A stretch of DNA of 64,000 nt from SIG672 sp045605765 (GCA_045605765.1 JAZUQQ010000044.1:1-64000); one strand, 5' to 3'. Counted from the stretch's first letter, positions 9,092 through 18,378 are shown. Made by a program: numbers and translations. The notes: generated by a model from the letters alone, not told the origin.

Positions 9092-9290
9092 ATTCTTTTT
9101 TAAATTTTATAATATCTTCGACCTCGCAGTCGAGGACGTAGCAGAGCGCATCGAGAGTTTTTGTGCTTATCGCTTCACCCTTTTTCATTCTGTGAAGAGT
9201 GTTTGCAGAAAATCCTTGTTTAAAAATAAGGTTGTATTCGGTTATTCCCTTTTTAAGCAGAGTTTCGTAAAACGGCTTGTAGCTTATCAT
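9090..9290 (-). CDS. Small Cro/CI-type HTH regulator
   Basis: 66 residues. The segment YNLIFKQGFSANTLHRMKKG is a helix-turn-helix, followed by the family-typical TLDALCYVLDCEVEDII. Proteins of this size are single-domain DNA binders, often autoregulatory. AAAGAGGTG lies before the ATG. It is divergent from two AT-rich genes; three copies of an ATACTYAA-like octamer sit in the shared promoter region, a plausible operator (inference). Confidence 0.85.
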   Translation of the reverse strand: MISYKPFYETLLKKGITEYNLIFKQGFSANTLHRMKKGEAISTKTLDALCYVLDCEVEDIIKFKKE

Positions 9291-9316
9291 TTTATCACCT
9301 CTTTTTTAATTTTATC

Positions 9317-9357
9317 ATACTCAACCTCTTGACAATACTTAATATTTTGAGTATAAT
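9317..9357 (+). promoter_or_regulatory. Promoter with inverted repeat operator candidate
   Basis: TTGACA (9329-9334), 17 bases, TATAAT (9352-9357) drives the rightward genes. ATACTCAA (9317-9324) and TTGAGTAT (9347-9354) form a perfect inverted repeat flanking the -35 and overlapping the -10, with a related ATACTTAA at 9335-9342. This would let the adjacent HTH protein block transcription. Confidence 0.72.
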
Positions 9358-9388
9358 GGTATAAAGTTTAATAAAAGGAGTTTACTAT

Positions 9389-9586
9389 ATGATTAAACAA
9401 ACACCTGTGTCATGGGACAAACTGTCAGAATATATCGAGTGTATTGGCAGAGAAAATGTAGTTTCTGTACTTCCTTTGAGTCTTGATTACTCCGCAGATC
9501 AAATTAACACTCATCACGGCTCTAAAAGCGAACTAGTCGGCAACATAATCGTAGGCAAATATTTGCTAATTTATAACGTTTTTTAA
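9389..9586 (+). CDS. Small protein of unknown function
   Basis: 65 residues, start supported by AAAAGGAG eight bases upstream and by the consensus promoter before it. No motif recognised; two histidines and several acidic residues in the middle (DYSADQINTHHGSKSE). It is 12 bases before the next gene and clearly co-transcribed with it. More AT-rich than the neighbouring metabolic genes. Confidence 0.6.
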   Translation: MIKQTPVSWDKLSEYIECIGRENVVSVLPLSLDYSADQINTHHGSKSELVGNIIVGKYLLIYNVF

Positions 9587-9598
9587 AGGAGATTACAT

Positions 9599-10192
9599 AT
9601 GTTTTTCAAAAACCCCACCAAAAACATGTTGGAAGAATTAAAAGAGCGCTTTGAAAAAGAACCAGAAGAAGAAAACGACAAAAAGATATTTGATATGGCG
9701 AGTAAACTAATTGTTACTATTCCTGACAACAATGACGTAAAATATATTTTAGCATTTTGTTATCACAACGGGGTAGGAACAGAAAAAAATTGTGAAAAAG
9801 CAGTTGAGTTGTACGACCAATTGTCCAAAGATCCTTGTTTTGAAGACAATATGGATTTTCAGCTTAAATTTGCAGCTGCACTAGAAGAATGCAAGAACCC
9901 AGTTTGCCTAACATGGTATAACCGCGCATCTTGTTGTGGCGATCAATGGTCTACCTATCATATCGCCGATCTACTATTAGAAAGCGACTTACTGAGAGAC
10001 ATACCATATGCATCTAGATATAACTTAGCTATTGATTTTTTTAACAAGGCGATAAAAATGAATAATGAGGTTGAAATAACAGATCTCGCACAAGACTGTT
10101 TAAATTTATACTCAGCAAAAAATAAAATTCGCTTATTAGAAATAGAAAGACAGCAAACAGTGTTGTCGTCTATACTACACAAACAAAACTAA
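9599..10192 (+). CDS. Sel1/TPR-like repeat protein
   Basis: 197 residues, soluble, no signal peptide. The stretch AFCYHNGVGTEKNCEKAVEL matches one Sel1-like repeat, with weaker helical repeats before and after (YNRASCCGDQWSTYHIADLL). Such repeats mediate protein contacts. AAAGGAG precedes the ATG. Codon choice is AT-rich (AAA, GAA, TTA) unlike the flanking genes, which together with the divergent HTH gene suggests a small acquired islet. Confidence 0.6.
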   Translation: MFFKNPTKNMLEELKERFEKEPEEENDKKIFDMASKLIVTIPDNNDVKYILAFCYHNGVGTEKNCEKAVELYDQLSKDPCFEDNMDFQLKFAAALEECKNPVCLTWYNRASCCGDQWSTYHIADLLLESDLLRDIPYASRYNLAIDFFNKAIKMNNEVEITDLAQDCLNLYSAKNKIRLLEIERQQTVLSSILHKQN

Positions 10193-10249
10193 CCCAACCT
10201 ATTGACATCCTATATAACATCAAATTTGATAGTTTTTCAAACGCCAAGC

Positions 10250-10294
10250 AAGCGCCCGAATGTGTTTTAGATGTTTCGGGTGCTTATTCTTTTT
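10250..10294 (+). terminator. Terminator of the Sel1-like gene
   Basis: AAGCGCCCGAA and TTCGGGTGCTT pair, followed by ATTCTTTTT. The last 15 bases repeat those of the terminator at 9086-9100. Confidence 0.75.
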
Positions 10295-10322
10295 CAATAT
10301 TCGCCACCTCAACGAATAAATA

Positions 10323-10347
10323 GTGTATATTTTCGCCGAATATACAC
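10323..10347. promoter_or_regulatory. Perfect inverted repeat upstream of argG, operator candidate
   Basis: GTGTATATT, seven bases, AATATACAC. Further TATACA half-sites follow at about 10352 and 10361, and TGCATATTTATACA overlaps the argG -35. Symmetric AT-rich sites like these resemble ArgR boxes, but I cannot prove the regulator. The rest of 10295-10544 shows no gene. Confidence 0.4.
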
Positions 10348-10544
10348 AAAATATACATTTTATACATTTTAAAAAATATCTCTAATCGCGCTTTTTAGAA
10401 CTTGCGCTTGGTTTTTTCTTTCATAGTATAAGCCAGGATGGGGTTTCAAGTGCGTTTTATTGTGCATTCTCGACAATCAGCTCGCTTTCTATTTTGTCAT
10501 ATACCACAAAAATCACCAAAGTTGAAGAAATTTCAAAAAAGGTC

Positions 10545-10573
10545 TTGCATATTTATACATTTTGGTTTATAAT
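10545..10573 (+). promoter_or_regulatory. Promoter of argG
   Basis: TTGCAT, 17 bases, TATAAT, ending 42 bases before the GTG start. The open frame from 10562 would start inside this promoter, which supports the later start. Confidence 0.8.
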
Positions 10574-10615
10574 CATAGCATAATTAACAACCGACACACG
10601 GAGGACAATACAAAA

Positions 10616-11848
10616 GTGGATAAGAAAAACATCAAAAAGGTCGTTCTCGCCTACTCGGGCGGACTTGACACTTCAATAATAATCCCTTGGCTCAAAGAGA
10701 ACTACAACAACTGCGAGGTAATCGCGGTATCGGGTAACGTAGGTCAGGCAGATGAGCTTGAAGGACTTGAAGAAAAGGCTCTTAAAACCGGCGCTTCCAA
10801 GCTCTACGTTGAGGATCTCACCGAGGAGTTTGTAAACGACTACATAATCCCGACCGTTAAGGCAGGCGCACTTTACGAGGATTATATGCTCGGCACCTCG
10901 TTCGCAAGACCCGTAATCGCAAAGAGAATTGCAGAGATCGCTATTGCAGAGGGCGCGGACGCTATCTGCCACGGCTGCACCGGAAAGGGCAACGATCAGG
11001 TAAGATTTGAGCTTACCATCAAGGCATTCGCTCCCGATATGCCGATCATCGCTCCTTGGAGAGAATGGGATATCAAATCGAGAGATGAAGAAATTGACTA
11101 TGCAGAGGCACACAACATTCCTCTTAAAATAACGAGAGAAACCAGCTACTCCAAAGACAAAAACCTCTGGCACCTTTCTCACGAAGGTCTTGACCTCGAA
11201 GATGCAGGCAACGAGCCGCTCTACGATAAGGAAGGATTCCTTGAAATGGGCGTTTCGCCTATCAAGGCGCCCGACAAGCCCACCTACATCGAGCTCGATT
11301 TCGTAAAAGGCGTTCCGACCGCACTTAACGGCAAAGCGATGAGCGCAAAGGAGATAATCCTCGAGCTCAACAAACTCGGCGGAGAAAACGGCATCGGACT
11401 TCTCGACATCATCGAAAACAGACTTGTCGGTATGAAGTGCAGAGGCGTTTATGAAACCCCCGGCGGAGCTATTCTCTACGAGGCTCACAAGTATCTCGAA
11501 ACGATGACTCTCGACAAAATGACCGCTCACAAGAAGCAGGAGCTTGCAGTTACCTTTGCAGACCTCGTTTACAACGGTCAGTGGTTCACGCCGCTGAGAG
11601 AAGCGCTTTCGGCATTCGTTGACAAGACTCAGGAGAACGTCACCGGTAAGGTAAGACTCAAGCTCTACAAGGGCAACATCATCAAGGCGGGCGTTTGGAG
11701 CGAATGGTCGCTCTACTCCGAAGAGATCGCAACCTTCGGCGAGGACAACGTCTACAATCAGGCGGACAGCGCAGGATTTATCAACCTCTTCGGACTTCCG
11801 ATCAAGGTTCAGGCGCAGGTAAACGCCAAAAACGGCAAGAAAAACTAA
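10616..11848 (+). CDS. argG: Argininosuccinate synthase
   Basis: Condenses citrulline and aspartate with ATP to argininosuccinate, the penultimate step of arginine synthesis. 410 residues, normal length. The N-terminal P-loop AYSGGLDTS and the conserved CHGCTGKGNDQVRFE region are present. The GTG start at 10616 is preceded by GGAGG at 11 bases. Downstream are an amino-acid ABC transporter and argF in the same direction; argH is not in the window. Confidence 0.96.
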   Translation: MDKKNIKKVVLAYSGGLDTSIIIPWLKENYNNCEVIAVSGNVGQADELEGLEEKALKTGASKLYVEDLTEEFVNDYIIPTVKAGALYEDYMLGTSFARPVIAKRIAEIAIAEGADAICHGCTGKGNDQVRFELTIKAFAPDMPIIAPWREWDIKSRDEEIDYAEAHNIPLKITRETSYSKDKNLWHLSHEGLDLEDAGNEPLYDKEGFLEMGVSPIKAPDKPTYIELDFVKGVPTALNGKAMSAKEIILELNKLGGENGIGLLDIIENRLVGMKCRGVYETPGGAILYEAHKYLETMTLDKMTAHKKQELAVTFADLVYNGQWFTPLREALSAFVDKTQENVTGKVRLKLYKGNIIKAGVWSEWSLYSEEIATFGEDNVYNQADSAGFINLFGLPIKVQAQVNAKNGKKN

Positions 11849-11920
11849 AAACAAGACGAAAGTCTTAATATAAAGCTAAAGCAATAAACCATCTAAACAT
11901 ATTTGAAAGGAATTAAAACA

Positions 11921-12685
11921 ATGAAAAAGATTATTGCACTCATTCTCGCAGCAGTTATGCTCACACTCACATTCACCGCGTGCGGCGCAAAGGGTAAGAC
12001 TCTTGCAGAAGTTAAAGAAGCAGGCAAGCTCACCGTTGCAACCTCTCCCGACTTCCCTCCCTTCGAGAGCCTTGAAGGAAACGAAGTAGTCGGTATCGAG
12101 GTCGACATTATGGAACTCATCTGTGCAGAGCTCGGCGTTGAGCTTGAGATCGTTCAGATGGACTTCGACTCGGTTCTTATCGGTATTCAGTCTGCTAAGT
12201 ACGACTGCGGTATGTCGGGTATCACGGCAACCGAGGACCGTAAAGAAAATATGCTCTTCACCGTTCCCTACTACAACGCCGCTCAGGTTATCGTAGTTAA
12301 GGAAGGCAGCTCGATCGCTACCAAGGCAGACCTCGAAGGCAAGAAGGTTTCGGTTCAGACCGGCACCACCGCTGACGAAGGCTGCACCGAGGCAGGATAC
12401 GAGGTTATGGCATTCAACGCAAACGCTGACGCTAAGGCGGCTCTTGTCAAGGGAAGCGCTGACGCTTGGGTAGTTGACAACCTCACCGCTATTCAGATGG
12501 TTGAGGAAGGCGACGGACTTAAAATTCTCGACGAGAACATGACCGACGAGCCCTACGCGTTCTCTTTCGCATTCGGTTCCGAGGACCTCGTTGCAGAGAT
12601 CGACTCGATCCTCAAAGGTCTTATCGAGGACGGCACCGTTCAGGCTATCTTCGAGGCACACGGCGAAACCTACGTTAAGCCCTAA
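11921..12685 (+). CDS. Polar amino-acid ABC transporter, lipoprotein binding protein
   Basis: 254 residues. Signal peptide with lipobox FTAC (Cys about residue 20), then the family 3 solute-binding fold: LTVATSPDFPPFE at the mature N-terminus, GIEVDIMELICAELG, and SGITATEDRKENMLFT. Captures an amino acid outside the membrane. GAAAGGA is nine bases before the ATG; an in-frame TTG at 11903 lies upstream of that site. Its position between argG and argF suggests arginine or a close analogue as ligand (inference). Confidence 0.92.
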   Translation: MKKIIALILAAVMLTLTFTACGAKGKTLAEVKEAGKLTVATSPDFPPFESLEGNEVVGIEVDIMELICAELGVELEIVQMDFDSVLIGIQSAKYDCGMSGITATEDRKENMLFTVPYYNAAQVIVVKEGSSIATKADLEGKKVSVQTGTTADEGCTEAGYEVMAFNANADAKAALVKGSADAWVVDNLTAIQMVEEGDGLKILDENMTDEPYAFSFAFGSEDLVAEIDSILKGLIEDGTVQAIFEAHGETYVKP

Positions 12686-12711
12686 GGCTTAAAAACAACT
12701 TAAAATCGGCG

Positions 12712-12732
12712 GCTCCGCAAAATCTGCGGAGC
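12712..12732 (+). promoter_or_regulatory. Intercistronic hairpin after the binding-protein gene
   Basis: GCTCCGCA and TGCGGAGC around AATC, without a T run. Such hairpins often stabilise the upstream message so that binding protein exceeds permease; this role is inferred. Confidence 0.55.
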
Positions 12733-12778
12733 TGCTATCTGCTTAAAAGAATAACTTTTTAAAGGAATTTTAAACTAA

Positions 12779-13462
12779 ATGAACTGGTTTGACAAGCTTC
12801 ACCAGACCTTTATAGAGGGTAATCGCTACGAGTGGCTTCTCGAAGGTCTGTTAAACACACTTATAATAACGCTCGGCGCGCTTGTGATCGGTGTCGTCAT
12901 CGGTACCGTTATCGCCGTTGCAAAATATTTCTGCGAAGGAAACAAAAAGCTTCGCTTCGTGACCTGGATCTGCGATCTTTACACGACCGTTATCCGCGGA
13001 ATACCGATGACCGTTCTTCTGCTCGTGTTCTTCTATATAGTCCTCGTTTCGACCGACGGCGTTATCGTTGCGGTCATCGCGTTCGGTATCAACTCGGGCG
13101 CTTATATGGCAGAGCTTATCAGAAGCGGTATCAACGCGGTTGACAAGGGACAGATGGAGGCGGCTCGCTCTCTCGGACTTTCCAAGGGTCAGGCGATGGC
13201 AAAGATCATCTTCCCGCAGGCTATAAAGAACATTCTCCCCGCGATCGGAAACGAGTGCATCGCGCTTCTCAAAGAAACGTCGGTCGCAGGATACGTCGCG
13301 GTCGTTGACCTCACCCGCGCGGCAACCAACATTCGAAACAAGACCTTTGACGCGGTAAACCCGATCATTCTTCTTGCTCTTATGTATCTCATTATGGTTA
13401 TATTTATGACCAAACTTCTCTCCGCACTCGAAAGGAGGCTGCGCCGAAGCGATGGAAAATAA
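12779..13462 (+). CDS. Polar amino-acid ABC transporter permease
   Basis: 227 residues with about five membrane helices. The EAA loop that contacts the ATPase is visible at EAARSLGLSKGQAMAKIIFP. HisM/GlnP-type inner membrane subunit. AAAGGAA precedes the ATG. The last 11 bases overlap the ATPase gene, showing translational coupling. Confidence 0.93.
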   Translation: MNWFDKLHQTFIEGNRYEWLLEGLLNTLIITLGALVIGVVIGTVIAVAKYFCEGNKKLRFVTWICDLYTTVIRGIPMTVLLLVFFYIVLVSTDGVIVAVIAFGINSGAYMAELIRSGINAVDKGQMEAARSLGLSKGQAMAKIIFPQAIKNILPAIGNECIALLKETSVAGYVAVVDLTRAATNIRNKTFDAVNPIILLALMYLIMVIFMTKLLSALERRLRRSDGK

Positions 13463-14207
13463 CAGCTACATATCAAACGAAACGATAATAAGCGTCAAGG
13501 GACTTAAAAAGAACTTTGACAAAAACGAGGTCCTGAAAGGGATCGACATCGACATAAACAAGGGCGACGTCGTCTGCGTTATCGGCGCGTCCGGATCGGG
13601 AAAATCGACCTTCCTGCGCTGCCTCAACCTTCTTGAAGAGCCGAGCGGCGGAAGCATTTTCTTCGAGGGCGCGGATCTGACAAATTCCAAGGTCGATCTC
13701 AATGCCCACCGTCAGAAGATGGGAATGGTTTTCCAGCAGTTCAATCTCTTCCCTCACCTGACAGTTCTCAAAAACCTTACCCTCGCTCCTGTGATGCTCA
13801 AAAAGTTTCCCAAGGAAGCGGCAGAGGCAAAGGCTCTTGCGCTTCTTGAAAGAGTAGGTCTTGCAGACAGAGCAGATTCTTACCCGAATCAGCTCTCGGG
13901 CGGTCAGAAGCAGAGAGTCGCTATCGTCCGCGCGCTCTGCATGGAGCCTGACGTAATGCTCTTCGACGAGCCGACCTCGGCGCTCGACCCCGAAATGGTC
14001 GGGGAGGTTCTCGACGTTATGAAGGAGCTTGCTCACGAGGGAATGACGATGGTCGTCGTAACCCACGAAATGGGATTTGCGCGCGAGGTATCAAACCGCG
14101 TTATCTTCCTTGACGAGGGCGTTATCGCCGAAGAAGGCGCACCTTCCGATCTTTTCGGAAACCCTCAGTGCGACCGTCTGCGCTCATTCTTGGCGAAAGT
14201 GTTATAA
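13452..14207 (+). CDS. Polar amino-acid ABC transporter ATPase
   Basis: 251 residues. Walker A GASGSGKST, Q-loop VFQQFNLFPH, signature LSGGQKQR, Walker B LFDEPTSALDPE and switch His in VVTHEMGFA are all intact. Close to GlnQ/HisP/ArtP. It overlaps the permease and is followed by a palindromic repeat and argF. Confidence 0.94.
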   Translation: MENNSYISNETIISVKGLKKNFDKNEVLKGIDIDINKGDVVCVIGASGSGKSTFLRCLNLLEEPSGGSIFFEGADLTNSKVDLNAHRQKMGMVFQQFNLFPHLTVLKNLTLAPVMLKKFPKEAAEAKALALLERVGLADRADSYPNQLSGGQKQRVAIVRALCMEPDVMLFDEPTSALDPEMVGEVLDVMKELAHEGMTMVVVTHEMGFAREVSNRVIFLDEGVIAEEGAPSDLFGNPQCDRLRSFLAKVL

Positions 14208-14340
14208 TTCCTGAAAAACCTTTTTTGAAAAAGGGTTTTCAGACTTCCCCAAAAACTTTACTAAAAAGATTTATATTTGTTTTATTAAAAGTTTTTGAGG
14301 GTTTTAGGGAACTTTTTTCAAAAAGTTCCCTAAGAAAGGA
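14208..14340 (+). repeat. Composite palindromic repeats between the ABC ATPase and argF
   Basis: First a 3' module: hairpin GAAAAACC/GGGTTTTC with TTTTTT core, then CCCCAAAAACTTTACTAAA. Then TTATTAAAAGTTTTTGAGG and a hairpin with arms AGGGAACTTTTT and AAAAAGTTCCCT (14307-14332). The AAAAACTTTA box and the TAAAAGTTTTTG box can pair. Here the argF ribosome-binding site AGAAAGGA lies after the hairpin, unlike comM or pyrK. Confidence 0.75.
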
Positions 14341-14346
14341 ACAACT

Positions 14347-15330
14347 ATGAATTTAAAAAACAGAGATTTTTTGAAGCTGCTTGACTTTACGAGCGAGGAG
14401 ATAACGTATCTTATCGATCTCGCGGCAGAACTTAAAGCGAAGAAAAAGGCGGGGATTCCGCACAAGATGTGCGAGGGCAAGAACATCGCTCTGATATTCG
14501 AAAAAACGAGCACTCGCACGAGATGCGCGTTCGAGGTCGCGGCACACGATCTCGGAATGGGAGTGACCTATCTCGACCCCACAGGCTCGCAGATCGGAAA
14601 AAAAGAGAGCATCGCAGACACCGCGCGCGTTCTCTCGCGTATGTACGACGGAATCGAGTATCGAGGATTTGGTCAGGAGATAGTCGAGGACCTTGCAAAA
14701 TACTCGTCCTGCCCCGTTTGGAACGGTCTTACAAACGAGTTCCACCCCACGCAGATACTCGCCGATTTCCTCACGATAAAGGAGCATTTCGGCGGACTTC
14801 GTGGTAAAAAGCTCATTTATATGGGTGACGCGCGATACAATATGGGCAACTCGCTTATGGTAGGCTGCGCGAAGATGGGTATGCACTTCGTTGCCTGCGC
14901 ACCGAAGAAATATTTCCCGAGTGAAGAGCTTGTAAATGAGTGCAAGAAGGTCGCCGAAAAATCCGGAGCTATCCTTGAATTCATCGAAGATCCGATGATA
15001 GCAACCAAAGGAGCGGACGTCATTTACACCGACGTTTGGGTTTCGATGGGCGAAGCCGACAGCGTATGGCAGGAGCGTATCGACGACCTTACGCCGTACC
15101 GCGTAACGAAAGCGCTTATGGACAATGCAGGCGAAAAATGCCGCTTTATGCACTGCCTGCCCGCATTCCACGATCTGGGAACGGGAATCGGAAAGCAGAT
15201 AAACGAAAAGTTCGGACTTGACTGTATGGAGGTCACGGACGAGGTGTTCGAGAGCGAGCAGTCGATAGTCTTTGACGAAGCCGAAAACCGTATGCACACG
15301 ATCAAGGCAGTCATGGCGGCAACTCTTTAA
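14347..15330 (+). CDS. argF: Ornithine carbamoyltransferase
   Basis: Makes citrulline from ornithine and carbamoyl phosphate. 327 residues. Carbamoyl-phosphate loop FEKTSTRTRCAFE, ornithine-side DVWVSMGE, and the family Cys loop MHCLPAFHD are all present. AGAAAGGA is six bases before the ATG. It probably forms one functional unit with argG and the ABC transporter. A catabolic role (arginine deiminase pathway) is less likely because arcA and arcC are absent here. Confidence 0.94.
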   Translation: MNLKNRDFLKLLDFTSEEITYLIDLAAELKAKKKAGIPHKMCEGKNIALIFEKTSTRTRCAFEVAAHDLGMGVTYLDPTGSQIGKKESIADTARVLSRMYDGIEYRGFGQEIVEDLAKYSSCPVWNGLTNEFHPTQILADFLTIKEHFGGLRGKKLIYMGDARYNMGNSLMVGCAKMGMHFVACAPKKYFPSEELVNECKKVAEKSGAILEFIEDPMIATKGADVIYTDVWVSMGEADSVWQERIDDLTPYRVTKALMDNAGEKCRFMHCLPAFHDLGTGIGKQINEKFGLDCMEVTDEVFESEQSIVFDEAENRMHTIKAVMAATL

Positions 15331-15337
15331 CAACTCA

Positions 15338-15364
15338 AAAACAGACCTTGCGGTCTGTTTTTTT
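15338..15364 (+). terminator. Terminator of argF
   Basis: AAACAGACC, TTGC, GGTCTGTTT followed by a T run. Confidence 0.9.
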
Positions 15365-15418
15365 CATCGATAAATCCCCATTTCATACAATTATATATAA
15401 TCCGAAACAATTTATGTA

Positions 15419-15447
15419 TTGACAAAAGCTCTGCTTGGAATTATAAT
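15419..15447 (+). promoter_or_regulatory. Promoter of the CotH lipoprotein gene
   Basis: TTGACA (15419-15424), 17 bases, TATAAT (15442-15447); perfect consensus 60 bases before the ATG. Confidence 0.9.
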
Positions 15448-15507
15448 CAAGGTAGGAAATGTTTTGATTTTTGAGCCTTTTCAGGCTTTTACTATACGGA
15501 GGATAAA

Positions 15508-18378
15508 ATGTTTACAAAGCTCCTTATACGAGGACTTGCACTTTTGCTTGTTCTCGTCACACTTCTCTCGCTTATGACCGCCTGTGTGCAAAACACCGAC
15601 GGCAACACTGACACCGGCGAAGGTGACGGTACTCAGGACGACAACACAAGCGGCACCGATACTCAGACGCCGCCCGCTCCCGAGGCACCGGTAGTCGAGG
15701 AAAATCCCGCTATCAAGATAACCGAGCTTATGGTCGTAAATACCGTCGGCGCAGAGGACGCAAGCGGCAAGACCTCGCCTTGGATCGAATTTTTCAACGC
15801 GAGCGACGCTGAGGTCGATCTTTCACAGTATTCTATTCACGTGGACAAGAGCGCGGATGTTCCCCTGCCCGCTATAAAGATCGCTTCGGGTGAGTATGCT
15901 CTCGTTTTTGCTAACGGCGAAAGCACCGACAACTCTGTCGCACTCACGCTGGCCTCGAAGGGCGTCGTTACGCTCACACACGGCAAGGCGATATGCGAAA
16001 CATTCCTTTACATCAACAAAACCGCAAATCACTCGTTCGTAAGAGCAAACGGAAGCGAAACTCCCTTTCCCACGCCCGGATACGAAAACGTGCGCGAGAA
16101 GGATAATCTTATAATCAGTGAGCTTATGTCCACGAATTCGCTGTTCCCGATAAACGGTGCGGACTGCGACTGGATCGAGCTCTACAACGGCTCGGACTAC
16201 GCGATTGACCTATCAAACTACTATGCCGCGACAGACTCTACCGAACCCTACAAGGCAAGGCTGCCCGAAATCCTTCTCGAAAGCGGTCAGTACGTCGTTC
16301 TCGCCTGCGAGAAGGATCTTCCCTTCAAGCTCTCAAAGGACGGCGAGAGCATCTATATTACCCGTAACGACGGCGTTCTTGCCGCGTCCGTCACCTACGA
16401 AGCGATGGAAAAAAACACCGCTTGGACGCACGACAGAGGCATCGTTGACTACCCGTCGCCCGGATACGAAAACACCGAGAGCGGCTCGACTCTCGCCATA
16501 ACCTCTCGCCGTGGACTCGTTATATCCGAGGTGGTTTCCTCGAACACGAAATATTCTCCGTTCAACAGAAAATACTGCGATATGGTGGAGATATACAACG
16601 CTTCCGACGAGCCGATCGACCTTTCTAAATATTTCCTTTCGGACAAGGACAGCACACCTCTGCTCTACCGTCTGCCCGAGGTCACGCTTGAAAGCGGTTC
16701 GTACTATATTATCTACTGCGATACCGATGTCAGCAGCGCGGCTCCTATCGGAATTTCGTCTGACGGAGAGAACATCTGGCTCACCCGTGAAGACGGCTAC
16801 GTTTCGGACGCGCTTGCCGTTCCCGACATTCCCGTAAACCGCGCATGGGGACGCTACGGCGACAGACTTATCTATTTCGCGACTCCCACTCCCGGGAAGG
16901 CAAATCCCGACGGATACGAAACTATAACCAAAACGCCGCTCGCAAGCTCGCCGAGCGGCATTTACACTGAGACTCAGAGCGTAACGCTTTCGGGCGAGGG
17001 CACGATATATTACACCACCGACGGTACAAAGCCGTCAACTGCATCAGCGAAATACCATGGAGAAACGATAACGGTCAGCAAAACGATGGCGATCCGCGCG
17101 ATAGCCTACTCGGGTGATAAAATTCCCTCGTACTCTGTTACCTATAATTATTTCATCAAGATTCCCGAGTACACTCTGCCGGTTATCAAGATATCGATGT
17201 CGGAAAACGATCTGTTCGGCTCGAACGGAATATACACGAGATACAATTCCAAGATCGAAAGACAGGCAAACTGTGCCTTCTATGTAGACGGAAACGAAGA
17301 GTTTTCGATCGACTGCGGAATAAAGGTTTTCGGTGCGTTCAGCAGAAGATTTCCGAAAAAGAGCTTCCAGCTCGAATTCCGCGCAAGCTACGGCAAGGGA
17401 CGTCTTGAATATCAGATCTTCGAAAATATGAACCTTGACAGCTTCAACAACATCGTTCTGAGAAGCGGCTCGCAGAACTGCTACGCCACCGACTCGATGA
17501 TGGCAGACGAGTACGTCGCCTCACTCGCCGCATACAGCGGATATATGCCCGAGGTACTCGTTCAGGCGTACAGACCTTGCCACCTCTATCTCAACGGAGA
17601 ATACTGGGGAATATATTTTATCCGCGAAAAGGTTGACGACGATTTTATCGCAGACCATTTCGACGTTCCCAAGGATAGCGTAACTATCATCGACTGGACG
17701 AACACTCTGAACACAGGCAGTACAAGTCAAGGTTGGAGCACGATCTGGAAGAACATCTATACCAAAAAGCTAAACTTTGCAAACGACGAAAATTACAAAT
17801 GGCTTGCCGATCAGCTCGATCTCGAAAGCTTTTCGGATATGATGATAATGAGAATGTGGGCGGGCGACAAGGACCTTCTTAATATAAGAGCGTTCAAATC
17901 CCCCTACTACGACAACGGAAAATGGCATTTTATCCTGCACGACAACGATATGAGTCTACGTGCCAACCGAACTCGCTTCAATATGTTTTTAAACGATAGC
18001 AGTACGAAAAAGACGCATGCTCTTTTCAGGGCTCTTATGGAAAACAAGCAGTACCGCATATATTTCCTCGATAGGCTCGCTTATCAACTGAGTACCACGC
18101 TTTCAGTGGAAAACGCTACGGCGCGTCTGGACGAGATGATCGCCGAGCTCGAAGCTGATATGCCCTATCAGATCGCGCGTTGGAAGAACGACAACAATTC
18201 TTATATGACTCACCTTCCGTCAATGACGCAGTGGAGAGAAAATCTCGATTATCTCTATTACTGTGTGGGAGAAGTCAAAATACAGAGATTCGTTCAGGAC
18301 GCCGCGTATTCGCTATCTCTGAACAAGGAAGGAATTGCGAAATATATGGGCGAGGAATTTGCAAAATATATGCCCTGA
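15508..18378 (+). CDS. Lipoprotein with three lamin-tail domains and a CotH kinase domain
   Basis: 956 residues. Lipobox LMTAC (Cys26), then an Asp/Thr/Gly/Pro-rich linker. Three lamin-tail domains begin near residues 66 (IKITELMVVN), 200 (LIISELMSTN) and 335 (LVISEVVSSN), each with a WIE- or MVEIYNAS-type strand. A short chitobiase-like beta domain (about 474-550, IYYTTDGTKPS) precedes a CotH domain from about 557, with the acidic FILHDNDMS near residue 805. CotH proteins are atypical kinases known from Bacillus spore coat and fungal surface; in anaerobes they are often exported beside cell-wall or polysaccharide genes. GGAGG precedes the ATG. Substrate unknown. Confidence 0.87.
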   Translation: MFTKLLIRGLALLLVLVTLLSLMTACVQNTDGNTDTGEGDGTQDDNTSGTDTQTPPAPEAPVVEENPAIKITELMVVNTVGAEDASGKTSPWIEFFNASDAEVDLSQYSIHVDKSADVPLPAIKIASGEYALVFANGESTDNSVALTLASKGVVTLTHGKAICETFLYINKTANHSFVRANGSETPFPTPGYENVREKDNLIISELMSTNSLFPINGADCDWIELYNGSDYAIDLSNYYAATDSTEPYKARLPEILLESGQYVVLACEKDLPFKLSKDGESIYITRNDGVLAASVTYEAMEKNTAWTHDRGIVDYPSPGYENTESGSTLAITSRRGLVISEVVSSNTKYSPFNRKYCDMVEIYNASDEPIDLSKYFLSDKDSTPLLYRLPEVTLESGSYYIIYCDTDVSSAAPIGISSDGENIWLTREDGYVSDALAVPDIPVNRAWGRYGDRLIYFATPTPGKANPDGYETITKTPLASSPSGIYTETQSVTLSGEGTIYYTTDGTKPSTASAKYHGETITVSKTMAIRAIAYSGDKIPSYSVTYNYFIKIPEYTLPVIKISMSENDLFGSNGIYTRYNSKIERQANCAFYVDGNEEFSIDCGIKVFGAFSRRFPKKSFQLEFRASYGKGRLEYQIFENMNLDSFNNIVLRSGSQNCYATDSMMADEYVASLAAYSGYMPEVLVQAYRPCHLYLNGEYWGIYFIREKVDDDFIADHFDVPKDSVTIIDWTNTLNTGSTSQGWSTIWKNIYTKKLNFANDENYKWLADQLDLESFSDMMIMRMWAGDKDLLNIRAFKSPYYDNGKWHFILHDNDMSLRANRTRFNMFLNDSSTKKTHALFRALMENKQYRIYFLDRLAYQLSTTLSVENATARLDEMIAELEADMPYQIARWKNDNNSYMTHLPSMTQWRENLDYLYYCVGEVKIQRFVQDAAYSLSLNKEGIAKYMGEEFAKYMP

